DNA from: Candidatus Desantisbacteria bacterium CG1_02_38_46
GTDB taxonomy: Bacteria; Desantisbacteria; UBA1551; UBA1559
Assembly (NCBI GenBank): GCA_001871015.1
Contig: MNUO01000046.1
Coordinates: 1 to 53,917 of the forward strand
Direction of reading: 5' to 3'
DNA: 53,917 nt
Shown: positions 40,036-48,869 of the stretch, in pieces
How the letters are laid out: the number at the start of each line of letters is the position of its first letter
Numbering within the stretch: position 1 is the stretch's first letter
Made by a program: the position numbers and the translations under genes
The notes under the pieces: generated by a model
The model's input: only the letters and a program-made list of their open reading frames with translations
What the model was told of the DNA's origin: nothing
Databases searched by the model: none

Positions 40036-41259
40036 CTAAGGCAAAGAGGACAGCCATCTATGTGCAGTTACAATCAGTAATTTATTGTTATCATTTTTTA
40101 TATACTTAAAAACCCCCTCTTTATTTACAAGTTGGACAGCCGGGATATTCAGAATTTTTTGAAATTTCATTAAACTTTTTGCAGGCTCATCGTCTGAAAG
40201 TTTTGTCTCAATTAATAAAATTGGAACATTGTTATCGGCAATTAAAAAATCAACCTCTTCTTTCTCTTTGTTCCGGATATAATGTAATGTAAATTTTCCA
40301 TACCCATATTCATTCCAGTTATAAATAGCCCTTAGAAACTCAAGGGCTACCATATTTTCAAATTTATAACTTTCGTTTTCAATTTCAGGATAATTAAAAA
40401 GATATATTTTTTTTTCTTTTAAAATCGCTCTTGATATTTTTTTTGTCCAGGGTCCTATTCTGAATGCGAGGTAAAAGACCTCAAACAGTTTTAACCATTC
40501 CCTTACACTCTTAAAAGAAACCTGCAATTCTTGGGCGATATTATTTATTGAAAAAGGACTCCCGATTTTTGAAGACAGGAGAGTAAATAGGAGTTCAATA
40601 TTATCAATATTCTTGATACCATGTATACTTCTTATATCTTCTCGAATAATTTGCGAGGCATAATTTTTTGCCCATTTAATAAAAAAAGTGTCTTTTCCTT
40701 TTACAAAAGGTTCCGGGAAACCACCTATTTTAAAAAGCGTCTGCCAGATTTTCTGCGTGGAGTTTTTATTATTGATATCAAAATTAGCAATAGGGGTTTT
40801 CATAAATTCATTAAAACTTCTTCTGCTGTCATTTAATTCCGCAATAGTAAATGGAAATAAACGAAATTGAAAATATCTGCCCGCAAGGGAATCCCCGCCC
40901 TTTTGATACAAATCCAATCTGCCGCTTCCAGAAACAAGGAATTTATAATCTGATGCAAACTGGTCGTAAATCCCTTTCAAATAATTTTTCCAATGTTTGT
41001 ATTTATGTATTTCATCAAAAATTACAATTGGCGTTGTTTCATCTTGCCTGTTTATATTTTCAAAAAATGCAGGATTTTTAATCAATAATTTTTTATGCTC
41101 AAGGATATCCCAATTAAAATAAACGTTGTTCCTAAATTCTCCTGCTATTTCTTTTGCAAGGGTAGTTTTCCCAACCTGTCTGGGACCAGAAAGAAATATC
41201 ATTTGTTTTTCTGCTGATAATTCCTTCCATAAGTTAATATACATTAATCTTTTTATCAT
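40036..41259 (-). CDS. AAA+ ATPase with DUF4143-type C-terminus
   Basis: A 407-aa protein: Walker A GPRQVGKTT (about 26-34), Walker B PIVIFDEIHK, an arginine-rich sensor region, then a winged-helix-like part and a nuclease-like C-terminal domain (DFLIADNNVPILLIETKLSD), where D...E-x-K resembles a PD-(D/E)XK core. Family role is unknown, often linked to mobile or defence-like islands. No ribosome-binding site is evident before the ATG. The second copy at 51728-52909 is a distant relative, not a duplicate. Confidence 0.85.
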   Translation of the reverse strand: MIKRLMYINLWKELSAEKQMIFLSGPRQVGKTTLAKEIAGEFRNNVYFNWDILEHKKLLIKNPAFFENINRQDETTPIVIFDEIHKYKHWKNYLKGIYDQFASDYKFLVSGSGRLDLYQKGGDSLAGRYFQFRLFPFTIAELNDSRRSFNEFMKTPIANFDINNKNSTQKIWQTLFKIGGFPEPFVKGKDTFFIKWAKNYASQIIREDIRSIHGIKNIDNIELLFTLLSSKIGSPFSINNIAQELQVSFKSVREWLKLFEVFYLAFRIGPWTKKISRAILKEKKIYLFNYPEIENESYKFENMVALEFLRAIYNWNEYGYGKFTLHYIRNKEKEEVDFLIADNNVPILLIETKLSDDEPAKSLMKFQKILNIPAVQLVNKEGVFKYIKNDNNKLLIVTAHRWLSSLP

Positions 41260-41282
41260 ATGACTATTTTATACCGAAATCT

Positions 41283-41302
41283 AAAAAAGTCTTGACTTTT
41301 TT
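41283..41302. terminator. AAAAAAGTC palindrome in the ATPase leader
   Basis: AAAAAAGTCTTGACTTTTTT is a 20-bp near-perfect palindrome with T runs on both strands. It lies between a promoter at 41335 and the ATPase start, so it could act as an attenuator or bidirectional terminator. Confidence 0.45.
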
Positions 41303-41334
41303 AACATTGACTATGAAAAAGTCGTAATATCTAA

Positions 41335-41363
41335 ATTATATCACACTTCTGCCTCTTTGTCAA
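41335..41363 (-). promoter_or_regulatory. promoter within the 3' end of the GH20-like gene
   Basis: TTGACA (41363-41358), 17 bp, TATAAT (41340-41335), with TGTGA before the -10. It overlaps the last seven codons and stop of the GH20-like gene and points at the ATPase gene. Confidence 0.8.
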
Positions 41364-43494
41364 GTCCCCCAGGTAGGTTTTCTGCGATTTTTTTATTTTT
41401 CCTCAGGAGGAGGCAGGTCAGATAATCGCGCATGGGCATTAAATTTCTCAATGTGCCGGGAACTATATATTGAGATTTGACTCTTTCTATTTCAGCCATC
41501 ATATCATTATGCATATTAAGTGCTTCTTTTAATTTGTAAATTATCTGCCTGGATTTGGATGAAACCTTGCGCAGATTTTCTACTTCAAGAATAATCAGCA
41601 GTTCACGGTTGATATTTTTTATACGCTTGCACTCCGCCAGCCAGCAATCAATAAGGCGGGGGAAATTAGTTTTCTTTTCCTTAAAAGAAAGAAATCCTTT
41701 TTCGGCACTGGTTATATTTTCAATCATCTGCCCTATATCCTCACAGTATTTTTTCCCTTCTTTAGATAACGACTCGATAACTTCCTGAGGATAATGACGC
41801 GGGTAGGGATGACCGCCGGCAACGTAAGTATAGAAATAATATGGTAATTTACGTGCATAATGATCACAAGCATATTCATCTGTTGTAACGGCTTTTTCAA
41901 GTTCATCGAGAGCAGCTTTTCCTTTTTGCCATTGTGCACCGAAGATAAAACGAGCATATTTCTCTCGAAATTGCTCAAGCGTTTCTTTTTTTCTTTGATT
42001 CCAGGAATATTCAGCAAGACAATAGTAATTCTGATGATATCCGTAGTCGTAAACAGTGTAGCTTTGAGCTCCCTCAGCACCTTCCTTGTAACCCTTATCG
42101 AGCATATTGAAAATATTATTCAAGTAACTGCCGTACCAGCTCCAGTTCCAATAACAGGTTATCGGTTTCACCCATAAATTAAGCCCTAATTTATTATTTA
42201 CACCTGAAGGAAAATGGGGAAATTTTGAAGAAATTTCAGGTGCATACCACCAGCAGTCAATTACAACCTCCTTAAAAAGATTTTCTTTTTTCAGTCGCGA
42301 GGAAAAAGACTCATTAATTAAGCCAATTTTTGAGATGTAATCAGCATAGAGGATAATTTTTTTCATACCCTTCTCTTTAAGGTGCCGGGCAAGTTGTATG
42401 AAGAAATCAATAAAAAGTTCTTCCTTGGTTTTTGCAGAACACTGACTGCATTTACACCAGGGGTCAACTTTACGGTAGAGGTCTTTGAAGTCTACTCCAT
42501 TAACTTCATAAACTTCGTCTAACTGCAGGTGGAAGAAATCAATACCCTGAGGTTTAAGATATCTATCGATTATCTCGTCATAGATATTAAAAAGTAATTC
42601 GTAAGTTTTTGGATTGGTCAGGTAAAAACCGTAATTTGTAGGGACCCCAGTACTTTCTTTTGCTGAAACATCCGGATAAAGACGCGGTATAAGAGTATTA
42701 TGACCAGCACTGTTGAAATATGGAAAAACAATAACGTTTCTTTTTCTGCCATATGCAATTACTTCATCAAAAAAATCCCTCGTGAACATCTCCGGTAAAT
42801 AATCTGAAATCACTTCTCTTTTTCGCAAAGGAGAATAATAATGAATTCGCCAGGGGGTTTTTAAATCAGGATATTTCTTAAACGGCAATAAGAGAAACTC
42901 GGTAATTTTATTTTCATACTGGACGCACCAGCATCCGTACACTCCTATACCCAGAGCATTGAGTTTTATATTTGCCATATAATCAATGAGGTTTTTCCAG
43001 TCCTGAAGGGTCATCAAGTCAGGTCCCCATTTATTTTCTATGAACAAACCACGGTATTTATAATCTGGGAAATCCTTAATTTCTACTTCAGGCACAGTCA
43101 ATATACCATTTTTAAAATTGATTAGCTGAATCAAGGTCTGCACTGCATATAAAACGCCTGCAGGATTCTTACCTTCAATAATAACCTGCTCATCCCCGAT
43201 TTTTAAAAAATATCCATCCTCATCAGAAAATCCCTTTTTATGACTTGATTTCTTATTGTTTAAACTTCTGAGAAGAATCATTCTTTTCTTATTTTCAATT
43301 TTATCTGTTTTAATCAGCAAAAGTTTTTTCTTGCTTACATCTTCAATATATTTAATAAGCAACTCGGCAGATTCCTTCTCTAATTCAGATGCACTTTTGC
43401 TGATAACTACCGGCATATCTAATGCAATTGCTACTTCACCTTTCCTAATTTTTAATTCCTGCGGCTCAGGAAATATAACAATGTCTTTTTGCAT
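41341..43494 (-). CDS. glycoside hydrolase family 20-like protein
   Basis: A 717-aa protein. Residues about 1-150 look like the GH20 N-terminal alpha-beta domain (PAGVLYAVQTLIQLI). The barrel then begins at PDYKYRGLFIENKW and includes VFPYFNSAGH and FFHLQLDEVYE, whose Asp326-Glu327 pair fits the GH20 catalytic Asp-Glu. The YPYYWNW-type aromatic region and a helical C-terminus follow. It has no signal peptide, so it would act inside the cell. ATG 43494 has AGGAG upstream; a frame 108 nt longer overlaps the preceding gene. It is the last gene of the ROK operon. The specificity is unknown; a beta-hexosaminidase-type reaction is the best guess. Confidence 0.75.
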   Translation of the reverse strand: MQKDIVIFPEPQELKIRKGEVAIALDMPVVISKSASELEKESAELLIKYIEDVSKKKLLLIKTDKIENKKRMILLRSLNNKKSSHKKGFSDEDGYFLKIGDEQVIIEGKNPAGVLYAVQTLIQLINFKNGILTVPEVEIKDFPDYKYRGLFIENKWGPDLMTLQDWKNLIDYMANIKLNALGIGVYGCWCVQYENKITEFLLLPFKKYPDLKTPWRIHYYSPLRKREVISDYLPEMFTRDFFDEVIAYGRKRNVIVFPYFNSAGHNTLIPRLYPDVSAKESTGVPTNYGFYLTNPKTYELLFNIYDEIIDRYLKPQGIDFFHLQLDEVYEVNGVDFKDLYRKVDPWCKCSQCSAKTKEELFIDFFIQLARHLKEKGMKKIILYADYISKIGLINESFSSRLKKENLFKEVVIDCWWYAPEISSKFPHFPSGVNNKLGLNLWVKPITCYWNWSWYGSYLNNIFNMLDKGYKEGAEGAQSYTVYDYGYHQNYYCLAEYSWNQRKKETLEQFREKYARFIFGAQWQKGKAALDELEKAVTTDEYACDHYARKLPYYFYTYVAGGHPYPRHYPQEVIESLSKEGKKYCEDIGQMIENITSAEKGFLSFKEKKTNFPRLIDCWLAECKRIKNINRELLIILEVENLRKVSSKSRQIIYKLKEALNMHNDMMAEIERVKSQYIVPGTLRNLMPMRDYLTCLLLRKNKKIAENLPGGLDKEAEV

Positions 43495-43507
43495 TTCATC
43501 TCCTTGT

Positions 43508-43523
43508 CGAGTAAACTCGACCA
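43508..43523. repeat. GTCGAGTAAACTCGAC palindrome
   Basis: A perfect 16-bp palindrome in the 41-bp gap, preceded on the minus strand by GTAGTG. It resembles the GCAGAG palindrome at 5338-5353. Confidence 0.55.
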
Positions 43524-43535
43524 CTACAAAAAATT

Positions 43536-44969
43536 TTATTCCAATTCCGGGCCCAATATACCATAACCCCAGGGTTCTGTGGAAGGCTTGACTTTCGGAC
43601 ATTCTGGAATCTTTCCAGGCTTGAGTTTATTTGCAAGCTCTACACATGTTTCAACAATTTTTTCTCCTGCAGAAATCTCCAAATTGGAATAACTTGTTAA
43701 AACTGTTTCATATCCTCCGCCCTGCGAGTTGAATGCTTCTTCTGTGGGAACATAGCCCACACATCCATTAGCTAATTCCACAATGTAAGTAAAAGGAAAA
43801 GGACTTTTCTTTTTTATATCCAGCCCCAGCTGGCAGAAATACTCTGCGGGATTTGATAAGAAAATTGCTGGTCCAATCTGGATTGCCTGAACTTCTGCAT
43901 CTATACAAGGTTCTTTTTTCACCAAATAGTTGAGAACAATGACTTCTTTAGCAAATGTCCAGGCTGTTGAATTTTTAGGAGAACTTTTAACAATATTAAA
44001 GCTTTTTTTAAGATGTTCTTTACCTGGTTTTCTTCTTTTAAAACGGAGCACTCTGCTTGCCGCCTTTATTGGTTTCAATTCTCCCGGAAATGCTGTTGCA
44101 AGGACCTTTAATGCTTCTGCTCCAACTCTCTGACCTACGATGCGGGAAACCCTTTCTCCGAAATCCGAACCTTCCAGAGATAAATTGTTTACCTGAGTAA
44201 TGTCACCGCAGGCACCATTAAGAAAAACGACATTTGCATCCCTGCCGTAAACTCCCTGAATTGTATTTTCCAGGAAATAAATCCAATCTGCAGAAACCCC
44301 TTTAAAAGGAGCAGTAGTAGCATGACAGGCGTAATTAACAACACACCCAAGAAGTTTTCCGTTTTTTTCCCAGGCAGCAAGAACTCCAACTTCCGGGTCA
44401 ATCGGACCGGAGGGTCCAATGATTTCTGGATTACCTTTTCCTGGATGGGTGTATGTCCTTGCGTTTTTCATTTTAAAACGACGATTATAACAAGCCTTAT
44501 CCTCATAACCACTTCCAACAGAAAGTAAAACTTCCTTTTTATTCTGCTCGGCTTCACAGATTGCAGAAACAGTCTGGTTTATTACTGATTGATAATAAAA
44601 TGAATCGGTAATAACTGAATGATTTAAAGCAAGAGATTTTATCAGAGCAGGAGCATCTTTAAATTTTTCAGGCAGGGGCCCAAAAAACGGCCCAGCCGAA
44701 TGGTCATGGGAAGCAGCAATCAAAATACAATCCCCTTTAATTCCACATCTTTTTTCTACTTCTTTTCTTATTTCTTCCACTGCTTGAAATGACTGGATGG
44801 CAAGAGTGTCAATTCCAACTAAAGCAACTTTTTCTTTTCCGTCATCAAACACACTTGCTCTCACTTTTAAAGAATCGTGAATTTCGCTAATATAAACTTT
44901 ACTATATCCACCCGGTTTTTCCATTCCAATTGCTGGAGTAATATCTCTTTCACAAAAACCTGCTTTCAT
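43536..44969 (-). CDS. neutral ceramidase-like metallohydrolase (copy A)
   Basis: A 477-aa protein of the neutral/alkaline ceramidase N-terminal family: CERDITP near the start, AASHDHSAG (His88/His90), VNYACHATT (His216), FLNGACGDI (about 249-257), NPAEYF and VGYVPTEEAF. By eye the zinc ligands of the Pseudomonas enzyme (His, His, Glu, Tyr) are kept. The nucleophile position in the enzyme's GDVSPN word reads Thr here (GDITQVN), so ceramide hydrolysis is uncertain. No signal peptide. It lies between an oxidoreductase and the GH20-like gene. Confidence 0.8.
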   Translation of the reverse strand: MKAGFCERDITPAIGMEKPGGYSKVYISEIHDSLKVRASVFDDGKEKVALVGIDTLAIQSFQAVEEIRKEVEKRCGIKGDCILIAASHDHSAGPFFGPLPEKFKDAPALIKSLALNHSVITDSFYYQSVINQTVSAICEAEQNKKEVLLSVGSGYEDKACYNRRFKMKNARTYTHPGKGNPEIIGPSGPIDPEVGVLAAWEKNGKLLGCVVNYACHATTAPFKGVSADWIYFLENTIQGVYGRDANVVFLNGACGDITQVNNLSLEGSDFGERVSRIVGQRVGAEALKVLATAFPGELKPIKAASRVLRFKRRKPGKEHLKKSFNIVKSSPKNSTAWTFAKEVIVLNYLVKKEPCIDAEVQAIQIGPAIFLSNPAEYFCQLGLDIKKKSPFPFTYIVELANGCVGYVPTEEAFNSQGGGYETVLTSYSNLEISAGEKIVETCVELANKLKPGKIPECPKVKPSTEPWGYGILGPELE

Positions 44970-45043
44970 TTTATTCTCCTCAAAACATAACCACTTCCAT
45001 AGGCGCCAGCAGATAAAGAGTAAGGCAATTTACCTGGTATTTG

Positions 45044-46054
45044 CTATTTGTCATATGTCAAGACCTGACACATAATTCCTGATTTTGAAGATTCTACTGC
45101 TGCTAAACAGGTAGCAACTGTTCTTGCTCCTTCTCTTGCATCCATTAGCAAAGGATTCCTGCCACGAATACAATCTATAAACTCATTTACTTCTGCACGT
45201 ATATTATGAGAAGCAATATCCACGGGAATATCAACAAATTCAAGTTTCTCCATTCCTGTATCATAAATCTTGATATGGGGAGTGGTATTATCGCTTATTA
45301 TAGTACCCTTACTTCCATAAAATACTGAGCGCATGGTATAAGGCCGTTTACACCCAATAGATACAAAAACTTTACCTATAACACCACTCTTAAATTTAAA
45401 TGCAGCAATTGTACAATCGTCAACAGGCCAATCAGTCAGAACCCGGTGATTTGCATAAGCAAAAGTTTCTTCAACATCTCCAGCTATCCAGCGCACAAGG
45501 TCCACAGCATGGCATCCTCCACCCAAAAAAGGCTCTCTTATTTTCACCGGGTCCTTTCTCCACCCCCCAACTCCACCAACCTTCCTATAGTCATGTGCAT
45601 ATTCAGATTCAACATAAAATAGCTCTCCAATCCTGCCTTCATCTATTAATTTTTTGGTCATTTGAAAACCAGGTGCAAATCTACAAATCTGCCCTACCAT
45701 AAACTTACATTCTGATTTCTCTGCAGCCTCAATAATAGTCTGACAATCTTCAAGTGTGGGAACCATTGGCTTTTCACATAGAACATGTTTTCCAGATTTT
45801 AAAGCAGCAATTGATTGCTCAGCATGCAAGTAATCGGGTGTTGCCACTGAAACTATATCAATATCTTTTTTATCCAGAAGTTCTTTATAATCCTGAGTTA
45901 TAAATTTGACATTGTACTTCTCGGCTAATTCTTTAAGCTTCTCCTCATCTGTATCACAAATACCTTTCACCTCAACCTCGGGATGATTTGCATATGCATA
46001 TAGATGTTCGCCCCCCATTCTTAATCCTATTACTCCTGCTCCAAGTTTATCCAT
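45044..46054 (-). CDS. Gfo/Idh/MocA-family oxidoreductase (A)
   Basis: A 336-aa NAD(P)-dependent dehydrogenase. The Rossmann start is GAGVIGLRMGGEHL; HVLCEKPM carries the conserved Lys-Pro; GGGCHAVDLVRWI holds the catalytic-region His. The C-terminus after the normal end, CQVLTYDK and the stop codon, is written by a repeat element (TGTCAGGTCTTGACA). It overlaps ceramidase-like copy B by 8 nt. Substrate unknown, probably a sugar or inositol derivative. Confidence 0.88.
   Translation of the reverse strand: MDKLGAGVIGLRMGGEHLYAYANHPEVEVKGICDTDEEKLKELAEKYNVKFITQDYKELLDKKDIDIVSVATPDYLHAEQSIAALKSGKHVLCEKPMVPTLEDCQTIIEAAEKSECKFMVGQICRFAPGFQMTKKLIDEGRIGELFYVESEYAHDYRKVGGVGGWRKDPVKIREPFLGGGCHAVDLVRWIAGDVEETFAYANHRVLTDWPVDDCTIAAFKFKSGVIGKVFVSIGCKRPYTMRSVFYGSKGTIISDNTTPHIKIYDTGMEKLEFVDIPVDIASHNIRAEVNEFIDCIRGRNPLLMDAREGARTVATCLAAVESSKSGIMCQVLTYDK
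45057..45072. repeat. half copy of the 17-bp composite-repeat arm
   Basis: TGTCAAGACCTGACAC, the arm sequence found at 21330-21346 and 47488-47504. Here it forms the last codons of the oxidoreductase at 45044. Confidence 0.8.
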
Positions 46055-47423
46055 TATCTCCTCCCAATTCCTTTAAAACTCCCAGAGATAATTTTACCAT
46101 TTTATCCCCAGCACTCTGTTCTGCCCAACTCGAACTTCCTAACATTGTTTCATATCCACCTTCAGAAAATGCTTTTTTTGTCGGGACATATCCAACCCAG
46201 TCATTGGCAAGTTCTGCAATGAATGTCCAAGGCTTAAATGGAGATTTCTTTTTGATTTCAAGGCCAAGTTCAACAAAAAATTCACACGGAACCCCAACAA
46301 TTACTCCCTTCCCTATCCTGATTACCTGAATCTCTGTATCTTCCCATTTATTTTTTAGTGAAGATAATCTCAAAATTGATTTTGCATATGTCTTTGTGAT
46401 TAAGGGGTCGTCTCTCATTCCCATTATAGGAGTTTTTTCATCACAGATTTTCTCAAGTTCTTCCGGATTTGCTTTTAAAACCCGCTTTGCCCACCCTACA
46501 TCTTTATTAGAAATCTTTCGATGTTTTATCCTTAAAGGTTTAAGCATTGCACCTATTTTACAATCTTCATCCATCATTTTAATTTTCTCAATAACCTTTA
46601 ACGCCTCTGCTCCGAGTAAAGTTCCCATATATTTCGCCTGGCCAAAATAGCGTTTTCGGTAAGCCGGAGGGAATTTTTTAACATTGATATGGTTTATATC
46701 TCCACAGGCACCGTTCAAACATATTATTTCTACTCCTTCGCCAACAATATCCCGGATAACTTTTCTTGTATAACCAAGATATCCCGCAGAAATGAGATTT
46801 CCACCAACAGTATCTGAATGGCAGGTGTAATGGACAATCAATGCCTTGAGCTCACCATTCAAATCTTCAATTTTAATAACTCCTACCTGCGGGTCTATTG
46901 GCCCTGCAGGTCTGATAATGTTTGGATTCAGAAAGCCAGGATTAGTCCTGACTATTCCTTCTTTTAACCAGTATCTTCTATTAAAAGCAATGGTGTTTTC
47001 TCTGCCGTTTCCAAATCCGATTCGTACTTCTTTTAATCTGGAATTGGCAAGGACAATTGATTCAGCAACCTTTTTTACGAATGTTTGTTCTGTCCATTCC
47101 TTTTCATAAGGAATACGGTCGAACAGACGGGTAACTGAAGTAGGACCTGTATGTATGTGGGTGCAATGGATTAGGATGTTATTCTTTGGAATCCCTGTTT
47201 TTCTTTCAGCAATTTTGCGAATTTTTTGCGTCATTGGTAGTTGCAAAGCACAGAGGTCCACAGAAACAATTGCTATTTTTTTATTTCCGTCAGAAAGAAC
47301 CAAAGCGTTTGAAAAAATCGGGTCGTGAACTCCTTCAGACCTTCTTTCATGAAAATATCCCATCATGCTTGTTCCCTTTGGTGGGCTAATATCAACCCGT
47401 GATGCTCCGGCATAAACAGACAT
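46047..47423 (-). CDS. neutral ceramidase-like metallohydrolase (copy B)
   Basis: A 458-aa homologue of copy A: ASRVDISPP, HCTHIHTGP (His89/His91), VHYTCHSDT (His202), CLNGACGDI, VPCEFFVELG and WVGYVPTKKAF. At the nucleophile position it reads Asn (GDINHIN) rather than Ser. ATG 47423 has AGGAGG upstream; an upstream in-frame start lies inside the repeat at 47436-47504. It is about as long as copy A, and the two differ widely, so they are old paralogues with perhaps different substrates. Confidence 0.8.
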   Translation of the reverse strand: MSVYAGASRVDISPPKGTSMMGYFHERRSEGVHDPIFSNALVLSDGNKKIAIVSVDLCALQLPMTQKIRKIAERKTGIPKNNILIHCTHIHTGPTSVTRLFDRIPYEKEWTEQTFVKKVAESIVLANSRLKEVRIGFGNGRENTIAFNRRYWLKEGIVRTNPGFLNPNIIRPAGPIDPQVGVIKIEDLNGELKALIVHYTCHSDTVGGNLISAGYLGYTRKVIRDIVGEGVEIICLNGACGDINHINVKKFPPAYRKRYFGQAKYMGTLLGAEALKVIEKIKMMDEDCKIGAMLKPLRIKHRKISNKDVGWAKRVLKANPEELEKICDEKTPIMGMRDDPLITKTYAKSILRLSSLKNKWEDTEIQVIRIGKGVIVGVPCEFFVELGLEIKKKSPFKPWTFIAELANDWVGYVPTKKAFSEGGYETMLGSSSWAEQSAGDKMVKLSLGVLKELGGDNG

Positions 47424-47435
47424 TCTTCCTCCTTG

Positions 47436-47504
47436 GGTGTCAGGTCTTGACAAATGACAAATATCAGGACTAAAGTCCTGAGTTACATGTCAAGACCTGA
47501 CACC
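47436..47504. repeat. composite repeat, one-palindrome form
   Basis: Arms GGTGTCAGGTCTTGACA (47436-47452) and complement (47488-47504) enclose one CAGGACTAAAGTCCTG palindrome (47465-47480) with its tag. It fills the gap between the DegT stop codon and the ribosome-binding site of copy B. Confidence 0.9.
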
Positions 47505-47508
47505 TACT

Positions 47509-48786
47509 TCACTTTGCATAAACTTGGGCAACTTTTTTGATTGCTCTGCCAATAAGATGAGCATGCTCATCCTTAATTGTAGGCCATATATGCACAACAA
47601 AAGTCCTTTCCTCTAACCATGCACAGTTAGGACAGAAGACTTTGTCGTATTTTACTGCTTCAGGGTCAGTATATTCTTTTGATTCAAAAGGAAATTTAAA
47701 TTTCCCGAATCCATTATGCTCAGTAAATGCTTTTTCTTTATAAGACTGTGGCCAGAATTCTTTCCAGGCATAAACACCCTCAGCAATTACAGCATTCAAA
47801 AAAGTAGTCTTATCGCAAGTAAGTTTATCCAGATTGATAACAACAGGATAAACATAAAAACCATTTTTCTTCTCTTCTGTATTCACCGGCAAATATGAAA
47901 TCTGCGGACAATCTTTCAACGCATCAGTTATAATCCGGGCATTCCTCCTTCTCTGTGGTAAGTTCCAGGTATCAATTTTTTCCAGTTCTTTTAATCCAAT
48001 TACTGATTGCATCTCTGTCATACGGTAATTAAAACCTACACGGCGATGAATATAAGGAAGAGCCTGTTCCATTTCTAATAATGACATTCTTTTCTTTACA
48101 TCGTATCCGTGGTCACGGAAAGAACGAGCTTCCCACGCAGCATCTTCGTTATTGGTAATAACCATCCCTCCTTCTCCGCCAGTGGTAAAGGTTTTATTCT
48201 GACAAAAACTAAAACAACCCGCATCGCCAATACTTCCCAGTTTTTTACCTTTATATTCAGCACCGTGGGCCTCAGCTGCATCCTCAATTACATAAAGTCC
48301 ATACTTTTTGGCTGTAGCCATAATTTTATCCATTTCACAAACTTGACCGTAGAGATGCACGGGAATAATTGCTTTTGTTCGCTTGGTAATTTTACTTTCA
48401 ATCTCATCCGGGTCAATACAATGGTCTTCTTTTCGAACATCGACAAATACAGGAATTGCGCCAGCCTGTAAAATGCAAAAAGATGAAGCAATAAAAGTAT
48501 AAGGAACTGTAATTACTTCATCCCCGGGACCTACATTTAAAGCACCTAAAGCTGTATGCAGGGCACTTGTTCCGTTAGAAGTTGAAATACCATATTTTGC
48601 CCCGCACCATTTCGCAAATTTTTCCTCAAACTCCATACCCTTTTTACCTGTCCAGTAATTAACTTTCCCGCTTTTCAAAACTTCCATTACAGCATGGACT
48701 GTGCCTTCATCAAACCACGGCCAACCGGGAAGCGGATCTTTAATTACCTTTTCTCCACCTTCAATTGCTAATTTTTCTCCTGCCAT
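47509..48786 (-). CDS. DegT/DnrJ/EryC1/StrS-family aminotransferase
   Basis: A 425-aa PLP enzyme: TSNGTSALHTAL for phosphate binding, EDAAEAHGAEYKGKK with the Asp, and FSFCQNKTFTTGGEGG with Lys198 as PLP-binding residue. Full length. The C-terminal words KVFCPNC and VHIWPT are shared in part with the protein at 3747. Paired with Gfo/Idh/MocA dehydrogenases, such enzymes often turn a hydroxyl into an amine through a keto intermediate (dehydrogenate, then transaminate), or the reverse in breakdown. The ribosome-binding site lies in GGGGTCTACGAGGAGG. Confidence 0.92.
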   Translation of the reverse strand: MAGEKLAIEGGEKVIKDPLPGWPWFDEGTVHAVMEVLKSGKVNYWTGKKGMEFEEKFAKWCGAKYGISTSNGTSALHTALGALNVGPGDEVITVPYTFIASSFCILQAGAIPVFVDVRKEDHCIDPDEIESKITKRTKAIIPVHLYGQVCEMDKIMATAKKYGLYVIEDAAEAHGAEYKGKKLGSIGDAGCFSFCQNKTFTTGGEGGMVITNNEDAAWEARSFRDHGYDVKKRMSLLEMEQALPYIHRRVGFNYRMTEMQSVIGLKELEKIDTWNLPQRRRNARIITDALKDCPQISYLPVNTEEKKNGFYVYPVVINLDKLTCDKTTFLNAVIAEGVYAWKEFWPQSYKEKAFTEHNGFGKFKFPFESKEYTDPEAVKYDKVFCPNCAWLEERTFVVHIWPTIKDEHAHLIGRAIKKVAQVYAK

Positions 48787-48802
48787 TTTGCCCTCCTCGT
48801 AG

Positions 48803-48853
48803 ACCCCCCCGTTTAGATTGTCAGATTTTTTAAATCTGACAATCTGGGGGGGG
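48803..48853. repeat. long C7/G8 hairpin ahead of the DegT gene
   Basis: CCCCCCC and GGGGGGGG tracts flank the arms AGATTGTCAGATTT and AAATCTGACAATCT, a nearly perfect stem of about 21 bp. On the minus strand it precedes TCTACGAGGAGG, the ribosome-binding site of the DegT gene. Confidence 0.85.
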
Positions 48854-48869
48854 TTATATTTTAAAATAA

